Both the position numbers and the translations under genes were made by a program. This document shows positions 34,553-40,965 of a DNA stretch of 40,965 nt, one piece after another. Below the pieces are notes generated by a model. It ran no database searches. It worked only from the letters and a program-made list of their open reading frames with translations, and was not told the DNA's origin. The DNA lies in NCBI RefSeq assembly GCF_015207035.1, contig NZ_JADEXQ010000056.1, positions 1 to 40,965 of the forward strand, written 5' to 3'. Within the stretch, counting starts at the first letter, position 1. Every line of letters begins with the position of its first letter. The stretch comes from Romeriopsis navalis LEGE 11480. Lineage in GTDB: Bacteria; Cyanobacteriota; Cyanobacteriia; Leptolyngbyales; Leptolyngbyaceae.

Positions 34553-34866
34553 CGGCGTTGCAGAATTCGAGGATTTGACGTACTCCCCGGCTGAAGCGAG
34601 GGAGATTTTAGGCTCAAACAGTGACAGCAGATAGAATCTGACTAGCATCACCTAGCCCGAGGGAAGATGCCCCTTCCCCTCTGGGTGATGATGCATAGTA
34701 ATGATCAAAATTTATCTGGTATTGGAAGCGGGGCGAGTTTGAAACTACTGCTGTATAGGGCTTTCCGATCAGAGTCAAATCACACGATCGGGAAACTTCA
34801 TCGACTGAGAGAATATCGGCTAGGTTGGCTCAAAGGAACTATTTTGGCAAAATGCTGAGAGCGTGG
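34553..34866. other. Convergent intergenic region
   Basis: 314 bp between the convergent DAHP synthase and MFS genes. It contains the IS200/IS605-type remnant described separately. The compound hairpin at 34646-34690 might also end transcription from either side. No gene is seen. Confidence 0.4.
34573..34700 (-). mobile_element. Remnant right end of an IS200/IS605-type element
   Basis: Read on the minus strand, CTCCC...GGGGAG-TACGTCAA (34595-34573) matches the type of right end seen at 33021-33060. Just upstream in that orientation is a strong compound hairpin: CATCACC (34646-34652) with GGTGATG (34684-34690), enclosing GAGGGAAG/CTTCCCCTC. No tnpB frame remains. It probably is a decayed element keeping its RNA-scaffold end. 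Confidence 0.5.
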
Positions 34867-36162
34867 CTAATACCGAGTTAAACGGAACAGCACAAACATA
34901 ATTAAGGCAGCCAAGCCAGCCCCTCCGACAATACTGAGCATGCCAAGGTCAAAATTCCCCGTGGACGCGACGATCGTACCCGGAATAAACGAACCGCCAA
35001 CGCCACCAAATAGTACGGCTAACCCGTTATAAATCCCCGTCCCTGTGCCAATTTGGGTTGCTGGGAGGAGGCGTTGAATCAATGCATATTCCTGGGCCAA
35101 ATAAGCACTTTGGCAAAACACCGCACTCGCAAAGAAAAATACGACCCAGCCAATTGTCTGACTGGTCGTCGCCAAGTAAATCATTGGCCCCGCGACGCAA
35201 AAACCTAAGGCGGCCAGTAATGATCGTTTTTGTAGCCGATCACCCACGATCGCCATCACGATCAGCCCGATAATGCCCACGGCATAGACTAAGGCAAGGG
35301 GCCAACCTAACCGCTCAAAATCGATGCCTTTGGCCCGATTCAGATAGACCGGCAACCAGTTCAAAATGCCAAATGTACAAAAATTATTGAGTGAACCACC
35401 GAGCGTCGCTAACCAAAACCGCCGATCATGGATAAATAATTGCGTCCGGTTCAGGCGTTGATTTGTCGTTGGTGGGACGCTCTCTATCCGATTGGCTTGG
35501 TTGACTGACTGAATATAATCAATTTCACGTGGATCAATCCACGGATGCTGGTGGGGCTGATCATAAACCAACTTCCATAGCAGAGGGAGCGCCAGTAGTA
35601 AGCTGATCACGCCAATCACGGTAAAGGCCAGTTGCCAACCAATCCCATTGGCAATCGGAACCAGAATGAGTGGTGCGGCACTCACGGCGATCATCAGCCC
35701 CAGACTCCATAAACCATTGGCACGCGATCGTTCTTGCAGGGGAAACCAACGACTGATAAACACACTCAATATTGGAATATGGATACCCTGAGTCAGTCCC
35801 AACAGTAGACGCAGAATAATTAACGCCGTGAGCGAAGTCCCGAAGGGCGTACAAAGCATGGTTAGACCACAGAAGGCGATGATGGCCACCACTAAGCTAC
35901 GTTTTGCGCCGAAGCGTTCAGCAATAGGGCTGAGCGCCATATTGGCGAGCGAGTAGGAAATGAAAAACACGCCAAGCAGTAGCTCACCGTTACTACCAAG
36001 CTGACGATCACTCCAGCCAAAGTCTTGGGCAATCTGCGGTAGCATCAGCGGCAAACTATTGCGAATCAGCAAATTCACGAAAATTGTGACGGCCAGCACG
36101 GGTGGAATCAGCCACCGAATTCTCAGGTTTGGCGGTATTTCTAGTTTCAACGGTGCACTCAC
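34867..36162 (-). CDS. MFS transporter, ACS-like
   Basis: 431 aa. The start is GTG 36162, supported by AGGAG at 8-nt spacing. About 12 hydrophobic segments are visible with a central hydrophilic loop (about 205-250, WKLVYDQPHQHPWIDPREID). Motif-A-like sequence SPIAERFGAKRSL lies after helix 2, and GDRLQKRSLL in the second half. The central-loop style and RWFPLQERSRANGLW resemble the anion:cation symporter group, which moves organic anions. The substrate is unknown. It lies 186 bp downstream of the oxidoreductase gene on the same strand. Confidence 0.88.
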   Translation of the reverse strand: MSAPLKLEIPPNLRIRWLIPPVLAVTIFVNLLIRNSLPLMLPQIAQDFGWSDRQLGSNGELLLGVFFISYSLANMALSPIAERFGAKRSLVVAIIAFCGLTMLCTPFGTSLTALIILRLLLGLTQGIHIPILSVFISRWFPLQERSRANGLWSLGLMIAVSAAPLILVPIANGIGWQLAFTVIGVISLLLALPLLWKLVYDQPHQHPWIDPREIDYIQSVNQANRIESVPPTTNQRLNRTQLFIHDRRFWLATLGGSLNNFCTFGILNWLPVYLNRAKGIDFERLGWPLALVYAVGIIGLIVMAIVGDRLQKRSLLAALGFCVAGPMIYLATTSQTIGWVVFFFASAVFCQSAYLAQEYALIQRLLPATQIGTGTGIYNGLAVLFGGVGGSFIPGTIVASTGNFDLGMLSIVGGAGLAALIMFVLFRLTRY

Positions 36163-36348
36163 TGCTAAGACTCCTAAAACATCACGTGCTTTAGCAAGTT
36201 TACAGAGTTTGGCCTAGCGAAATGGCGACAATCAATCAGATCGATCATTTCGGTGGCCCAGTACAACAAGCTACTTGAGGTATCAGTAGCATGGGCACCA
36301 AAACGACTCAAGGGCCTTGGATGATTTGGCTTGCATCGTCCCACAGGC

Positions 36349-37584
36349 TCAAATCACTTCCAAGGTTAATCCCGCATCTTTTACCAGACGCTGGATCAGG
36401 ATTTCACCAAATATTGAGGCGGGTGTCCAGAATCCTCCTCCTTTAAGCGATTTTGGCAAATCTTTTGATAAGCATAGTCCGGCTTGCCCCAAAATTTTTG
36501 CAGTCGATCCATATCCTGGATCACGATCGCCCGTTAATTTGACCTGAATCGTTTGTCCATCAGCAGTCACCCCCCAGAAGCGTAGATCGTAAAACCCTTG
36601 TGCTTGGACTGCGGCACTCGGTCCTTCACCGACTTTCGGAATCAGCGTATTTTCCAGTAACCAACGAGTCAAGGGCAATGTTGTGGCCAAAGCAATGCTG
36701 CCTAACCCGAGCTTCAGGCCTTGGGCGACGATCCAGCCCATCGCTCCGGGCCCGGTGAGCATCCCTTCCTCATACTGAAAATTGTGGCCATAATCGTGAT
36801 TGAGCAACGCATTTGACCTGAGGACAATGCGGGTATTGATTGCCGCCATCACAAAGGGCGACACCCAGCCCTGAAAGTTTTCGTCGTATTCAACGGGAAC
36901 TAGTATCGGGGGTAGCTCTGAGCTTGATTCGCTATCTGGGCACAGTGAATACGGATTCGTCAGTTCTTGCCGCAGATCAGGGTTCGCACTAGCCTCTTTA
37001 ACGACATTGATGCCACTGGCTGCGGTGCCGCCTGAGACACCACCTTGGGTTGCTTTTACGCGCATTTTGACGCGATCGCAAGGTTGGCCAAATCGTTGTT
37101 TTGCTTGCTGTTGTAGATAGTAAACGCCCAAGTCAGAGGGAATGGAGTCGAATCCGCAGCAATGGATAATCCGTGCCCCAGATGATGTGGCGGCGGTTTC
37201 GTATCGCTGTATCATCTGGCGAATCCACTGCGGTTCCCCGGTCAGGTCGCAATAGTCAGTGCCAGTCTCAGCACAAACTTTAACCAGCGGTTCTCCATAG
37301 AGCGCGTAAGGACCAACGGTAGAGATAACTACTTTGGTCTGAGCGCAGAGATTCCGGAGGCTGGATTCATCCGAGATGTCGGCAGTAATTTTGGGTAAGT
37401 TGGCTGCACTAGTTCCCAGGGAAGCAATCAGCGCATCCAGTTTCTCACTAGAACGACCGGCGATCGCCCATGTGACGTTACCGTTTCCACCAATTTGATG
37501 CAGCAAATATTGGCAGAGGATACGTCCAACGAAGCCTGTTGCGCCAAAAACGACCAAGTCATAGTAGGGAGTGTGATGGACCAT
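36349..37584 (-). CDS. Saccharopine dehydrogenase-like / trans-acting enoyl reductase-like oxidoreductase
   Basis: 411 aa from ATG 37584; the open frame extends to 37680 but the added residues are unlike the family. The N-terminal Rossmann fold has GATGFVG (14-20), then AIAGRSSEKL, VISTVGPYALYGEPLV and CGFDSIPSDLGV. C-terminal signature: LTGDRDPGYGSTAKILGQAGLCL. This family includes the mycobacterial trans-acting enoyl reductase of phenolphthiocerol lipid synthesis and the eukaryotic SCCPDH proteins; a lysine-pathway role is unlikely. It is divergent from the SDR and FMO genes, suggesting a joint role in lipid or polyketide-type metabolism (inference). Confidence 0.85.
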   Translation of the reverse strand: MVHHTPYYDLVVFGATGFVGRILCQYLLHQIGGNGNVTWAIAGRSSEKLDALIASLGTSAANLPKITADISDESSLRNLCAQTKVVISTVGPYALYGEPLVKVCAETGTDYCDLTGEPQWIRQMIQRYETAATSSGARIIHCCGFDSIPSDLGVYYLQQQAKQRFGQPCDRVKMRVKATQGGVSGGTAASGINVVKEASANPDLRQELTNPYSLCPDSESSSELPPILVPVEYDENFQGWVSPFVMAAINTRIVLRSNALLNHDYGHNFQYEEGMLTGPGAMGWIVAQGLKLGLGSIALATTLPLTRWLLENTLIPKVGEGPSAAVQAQGFYDLRFWGVTADGQTIQVKLTGDRDPGYGSTAKILGQAGLCLSKDLPKSLKGGGFWTPASIFGEILIQRLVKDAGLTLEVI

Positions 37585-37682
37585 AAAATAAATGTGGGGA
37601 ATTTTTCGAGCACTTACTCGGATCAGATTCGAGTGAATGCCTACTCTATAACGGATTCGGCTACACCTAGGGGCAGTCAAAA

Positions 37683-37700
37683 AACTCTGGTAGCAGAGTT
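37683..37700 (-). terminator. Terminator-like hairpin upstream of the oxidoreductase gene
   Basis: AACTCTG-GTAG-CAGAGTT is a perfect 7-bp stem with a 4-nt loop. On the minus strand it is followed by T residues (GTTTTTTGAC), so it looks like an intrinsic terminator pointing toward the gene that starts at 37584. With no minus-strand gene upstream, it may be a leader attenuator. Confidence 0.5.
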
Positions 37701-37704
37701 AATG

Positions 37705-37746
37705 TGATCAACAATAGCCAGCGGCATTCGCTGCTATTGTCGATCA
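37705..37746. promoter_or_regulatory. Long imperfect palindrome in the divergent promoter region
   Basis: TGATC-A-ACAATAG-C-CAGCG, loop GCATT, then CGCTG-CTATTGT-C-GATCA: 17 pairs with one mismatch and one bulge. It lies between the divergent oxidoreductase and SDR genes, 62 bp from the SDR start. It could be an operator or an RNA hairpin. Confidence 0.6.
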
Positions 37747-37808
37747 TATGCAGAACACCGACCAATCACATCTAAAACCAAGGCTTTTGGTTTCATCTTC
37801 ACCCCATC

Positions 37809-38612
37809 ATGTCTCAACTTCAAGCCGCAACAATTTTGATTACTGGTGCTGGGGGGGGCTTTGGGCAAGAACTTACCCGCCAGCTTTTAGCTAAGGGCAG
37901 TCATTTAATTCTTACGGATCATCCTTCCGTCAACCTGTCAGCGCTGTGTCAGCGCCTTGACGAATCTGATATGGTCACAATGGGCAAGGTGATCGCCTGT
38001 TTAGACATCGATTTGGCAGATGCCGCCGGCTGCGAACATCTCTATGCGGCGATCCAACAGCTCAATCTCATCCCGGATATTGTGATTAACAATGCCGGTA
38101 TTGCCCTTCTAGGTTATGTCGTTGATACTCCGGCTGAACGTTGGGAAGAACTATTGCAGATTAATCTGCTGACGCCGATGCGCCTCAGCCAACATTTTGC
38201 AGCCGATATGATCGCTCGACAGCAGGGACATATTGTCAATATTTCTTCTTTAGCTGGCTGGATCGCAATTCCAGGGCTGACTGCCTATTCTGCGAGTAAA
38301 TATGGACTCCGAGGCTTCAGTGAGGGGCTACGCCATGAACTCGCTCCTTATCATGTTCGAGTAACGACTGTTTATCCTTTCTTCAGTCGGACTCCCATCC
38401 TCAGCGCGCCGCGTTTTGGCCGTTTTGCTGAATCAAACATCGCCGTACCACCAGCTCTGACCACTGACCCTAGACAGATCATCGCTAAAACGATTCGGGC
38501 GATGGAGCGTAACCAGAATGAAGTATTTCCAGATCAATTTGCCCTGGTTGGGCAGTGGCTAAAACGCTATTTCCCAGTTGCATTTAGCTGGCTAGGGCAG
38601 ATCAGGCCCTAG
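37809..38612 (+). CDS. Short-chain dehydrogenase/reductase (SDR)
   Basis: 267 aa, ATG 37809. Classical SDR: cofactor motif TGAGGGFG (12-19), NNAG (94-97), catalytic Ser147 (NISSLAG), Tyr160 and Lys164 (YSASK). Asp37 at the end of strand 2 (LILTDHP) points to NAD(H) preference. The tail contains a hydrophobic WLKRYFPVAFSWLGQI. It probably oxidises or reduces a hydroxyl/keto group on a lipid-like substrate. The next gene, an FMO, follows after 93 bp on the same strand, so they may form an operon. Confidence 0.92.
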   Translation: MSQLQAATILITGAGGGFGQELTRQLLAKGSHLILTDHPSVNLSALCQRLDESDMVTMGKVIACLDIDLADAAGCEHLYAAIQQLNLIPDIVINNAGIALLGYVVDTPAERWEELLQINLLTPMRLSQHFAADMIARQQGHIVNISSLAGWIAIPGLTAYSASKYGLRGFSEGLRHELAPYHVRVTTVYPFFSRTPILSAPRFGRFAESNIAVPPALTTDPRQIIAKTIRAMERNQNEVFPDQFALVGQWLKRYFPVAFSWLGQIRP

Positions 38613-38705
38613 TCAAGATTGACGTTTGGAAAATCACCAACGCACTATCGTCCAGATCAGCACTTGCTGTAGGACCAAACTTGCACATATAGCCGACATT
38701 TCCCG

Positions 38706-40037
38706 ATGCATGATACCCAACATAAACAGTTAATTATTGGTGCAGGCTTCGTTGGCTTAGGCATCGCTCAGGCCCTCAAAGCAGCTGGTATTCCCTACGA
38801 CCAAGTTGATGCTAGTGACGATATTGGCGGTAACTGGCACCACGGAGTTTACACTACGGCCCACATCATTTCCTCCAAGAAGGTGACTCAGTTTACGCAC
38901 TTCCCGATGCCAGCAGAGTATCCCGCTTTCCCTAGTGCTCAAAATATGGTGGACTACTTACGACAGTTCGCAGACCATTTTCGGTTACAAGACCATATTC
39001 AACTGGGTTGCAAAGTTATCTTGGTGAGGCCAATCGCACAAAACCGCTGGGAAGTCACTTTCGACAATGCTGAACAGTCTGTTTACAAAGGCGTTATCCT
39101 CTGCAATGGACATCACTGGTGTAAAAAGTTTCCTGATCTAAAAGGGAGATTTAATGGGCCGATCTGGCACTCTAAAGACTATCGCCATCCAGACCAACTG
39201 CAGGGGAAGCGGGTTTTGGTGATTGGCGGTGGCAATTCAGCCTGTGACATTGCAGCTGAAGCTGCACGTGTTGGAGCTAAGTCGATCCTCAGTCTGCGGG
39301 AATCGGTATGGTTCATGCCCAAGAGCTTCGCTGGTATACCGATCGCTAACTTGGCACAACCTTGGACACCAGAATGGCTCCAAAGACTCATGGTTCATAG
39401 CATTATCCGACTAACATTTGGGTCTCACAAAAGCTATGGACTGCCCAAACCGAAACATCGCATTTTCGCAAAACACCCCACTCTAAACAATGAAGTCCCC
39501 TACTACATCCAGCATGGACGAATTGCCCCGAAGCCAGCGGTGGACTACTTGGAAGATGATCATGTGCACTTTGTTGATGGCAGCATTGAAACGATCGATT
39601 TGATTGTCTGTGCTACGGGGTATAAGGTCGCTTATCCATTTTTGCCTCCCGAACTGCAACGAGTAAACGGCCCTATTGTTGAATGCTATGCGGGTTCTTT
39701 GCTCTCAGACTACAAGGGTTTATATTTTCTTGGATGGCGACAGGCTCGCGGTGGCCTCGGCTCTTTAATCGCCGCTTATGGACAAATTTTTGCACAGCTT
39801 CTAAAGTTGCAAGATCAACTTGAAATCCCTTTAGGCCTTGTTTTTAAAGATCTAGGAGTGGCCTTACCGAAAACGCATCTATCTGACCCTCAGGTCGTTT
39901 TCAGACAGCTCAGATTATTACGTTTAAGTTTCCCCTGGTTAAAGCGAAAAGCTAATCAGATGGACAAAAAGTATGCACATTTCGAAAATCAGCCGATTGT
40001 GGCTACGCCAAAGACCAAAACAGTAACGGTTTATTAG
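38706..40037 (+). CDS. Flavin-containing monooxygenase (FMO type)
   Basis: 443 aa, ATG 38706. FAD site GAGFVG (12-17); NADPH site GGGNSACD (174-181); the FMO fingerprint FxGxxxHxxxY is met by Phe149, Gly151, His155 and Tyr159 in FNGPIWHSKDY. A late ATGYK segment (IVCATGYKVAYPFL) is also typical. Such enzymes oxygenate soft nucleophiles (N, S) or perform Baeyer-Villiger-like reactions on ketones. Pairing with an SDR, which can make a ketone, would be consistent with the latter, but this is inference. No signal peptide. Confidence 0.9.
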   Translation: MHDTQHKQLIIGAGFVGLGIAQALKAAGIPYDQVDASDDIGGNWHHGVYTTAHIISSKKVTQFTHFPMPAEYPAFPSAQNMVDYLRQFADHFRLQDHIQLGCKVILVRPIAQNRWEVTFDNAEQSVYKGVILCNGHHWCKKFPDLKGRFNGPIWHSKDYRHPDQLQGKRVLVIGGGNSACDIAAEAARVGAKSILSLRESVWFMPKSFAGIPIANLAQPWTPEWLQRLMVHSIIRLTFGSHKSYGLPKPKHRIFAKHPTLNNEVPYYIQHGRIAPKPAVDYLEDDHVHFVDGSIETIDLIVCATGYKVAYPFLPPELQRVNGPIVECYAGSLLSDYKGLYFLGWRQARGGLGSLIAAYGQIFAQLLKLQDQLEIPLGLVFKDLGVALPKTHLSDPQVVFRQLRLLRLSFPWLKRKANQMDKKYAHFENQPIVATPKTKTVTVY

Positions 40038-40206
40038 ATTGGAAGGTATTCAATTCGCCCTATCTAAATACTTTTTATGTGGCTTGCCATCATGCCATAC
40101 GACCACCGGCACGCCTCTATTCAACGTAGGCTTAAGGTCTAACCGAACTTCCTGGAAAGGCTTTTGCCGCTCTCCATCGGGCAATTCGCCTTTTCTCCGC
40201 AGACTG

Positions 40207-40230
40207 ACTAACTTTTCATGAGAAGTTAGT
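40207..40230 (+). terminator. Hairpin after FMO gene
   Basis: ACTAACTT-TTCATGAG-AAGTTAGT, a perfect 8-bp stem with an 8-nt loop, 170 bp past the FMO stop. There is no T-run, so termination is uncertain. The rest of 40038-40314 shows no gene. Confidence 0.35.
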
Positions 40231-40314
40231 GGGTTGGGCTAGTACAGAGATTTAACGTTGGGGTTGGCTAGGCCCGAACGCAAGACGTTGTGTACAAAAA
40301 CTGGCACTGGGCAT

Positions 40315-40965
40315 TTAAGTGGGGAATTCATGGAAGCCGCGTGAAAGCAGAATTTCTTGCAGCGACAAGGGCCGTTTCACGAAGCCTAGCGCGACAGCCG
40401 GTGTGGTGTTTAAGCTGTAGTGTGGTCGGACCCAGTTATGAATTAAGCGTTGAGCTGTAATGGCGCGTTGCAATCCGACCACCGTTTTGGCATAGAGGTT
40501 TTGCCGTCGTCGAAAGGCGCTACAGCGTCGTCGGATGGCGGCATTGTGGGCCTCACAATGATTGGCATGAATTTCAACCGCAGGACTGCTGGCCGTCCAA
40601 GGATGCTCGACTTTGCACCAAGCCCGGCGGGGCTTGCCTTGCGACCCTTTGATTTTCATCGCCACTTCCAGCCCCTTTTGCCAGACTTTACGATGGGGAT
40701 AAGTCTGCGGGTAGTGATGCCGTTTTAACCAGACTGCGGCTAATTTCCAGAGTTGCTGACTGTAGCGCCGCTCACCATCCGTAAACCAGCGAACACTCGG
40801 ACAATGCTGACACCATTGCCAGGTCTGTTGCACCACTTGTTCAAATAAGCCTGATTGACGTTGGCCAGACACGGCACTGACCCAATAGCGACTTTGGCGT
40901 TCCAGGAAACAACTGGTTCAGCCGTCACTCAAATGCGCCGGGCGATTTTGACCCACTTTTGTATA
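40315..40965 (-). pseudogene. IS1-like transposase, in-frame stop, 5' end outside window
   Basis: One frame runs from the window edge to the stop at 40315, broken by TGA at 40918-40920. Before the stop it reads VGQNRPAHLSDG, after it TSCFLERQSRYWVSAVSGQR, which continue one another as expected (a Trp codon may have become TGA). The C-terminal part, EIHANHCEAHNAAIRRRCSA, then FRRRQNLYAKT and LIHNWVRPHYSL, is typical of IS1-type transposases common in cyanobacteria. The region from GTG 40872 on could in theory be translated alone (185 aa), but it lacks the N-terminal DNA-binding part. Element ends are not determined; TGTACAAAAACTGG near 40291 may be close to one end. Confidence 0.7.

Noticed and set aside
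34667-34858. 63-codon plus-strand frame
   Set aside because: Starts inside the IS remnant hairpin and has no supporting signal.
40039-40221. 60-codon frame after the FMO gene
   Set aside because: TTG start directly after the FMO stop, no ribosome-binding site, ends in a hairpin.

Overview
This window looks like chromosomal DNA from a cyanobacterium. HIP1-type octamers (GCGATCGC) and the shorter CGATCG occur throughout. The gene content is also typical: several two-partner-secretion (TPS) exoproteins, a DUF928 protein, a CHAT-TPR protein and a zinc-ribbon Ser/Thr kinase with TPRs. I see no tRNA, rRNA, CRISPR array or plasmid/phage backbone.

Region 1 (1-25.7 kb) is a secreted-protein island. 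It holds four TpsA-like proteins: one cut by the window edge at 1-1874 (-), one intact at 10187-12898 (+), one split by an IS630-type element at 16641-20170 (+), and one intact 1128-aa protein at 22285-25671 (-). Two further stretches (about 7395-7484 and 10068-10110, both -) are remnants of TpsA C-termini. One TpsB/FhaC-type outer-membrane transporter (20582-22288) is present and probably serves several TpsA partners. Interspersed are a DUF928 protein, a CHAT-TPR putative protease, a trypsin-type (S1C) protease, a subtilisin-type (S8) protease, a dynamin-like protein whose GTPase motifs are degenerate, and small exported proteins. A segment made of a TpsA 3' remnant, an intergenic region and the start of the S1C gene occurs twice, on either side of the dynamin-like gene.

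Region 2 (26.0-30.3 kb, -) is a compact signalling cassette: a helix-turn-helix/P-loop NTPase, a zinc-ribbon kinase with TPRs starting 3 nt after it, a small exported protein 18 nt further on, and upstream a PD-(D/E)XK-like protein with an altered active-site motif.

Region 3 (30.5-34.9 kb, +) has an alpha/beta hydrolase, a solo tnpB (IS200/IS605-type) element inserted at the hydrolase stop codon, a 92-bp MITE-like inverted-repeat element, a possible leader ORF, and DAHP synthase. After that comes a decayed right end of another IS200/IS605-type element.

Region 4 (34.9-40.0 kb) has an MFS transporter and a saccharopine-dehydrogenase-like (trans-acting enoyl reductase-like) oxidoreductase on -, then an SDR and an FMO-type flavin monooxygenase on +. 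The divergent promoter region contains two strong hairpins, one terminator-like on the minus strand. The window ends in an IS1-like transposase pseudogene with an in-frame stop.

The most distinctive signals are: a cysteine pair 75-76 residues apart at the C-terminus of the TpsA proteins, ending in a (L/M)GRxC tail; the duplicated TpsA-remnant/S1C segment around a pseudo-GTPase dynamin; a possible amber-interrupted exported peptide gene behind the S8 protease; and a possible aromatic-residue leader ORF ahead of DAHP synthase.
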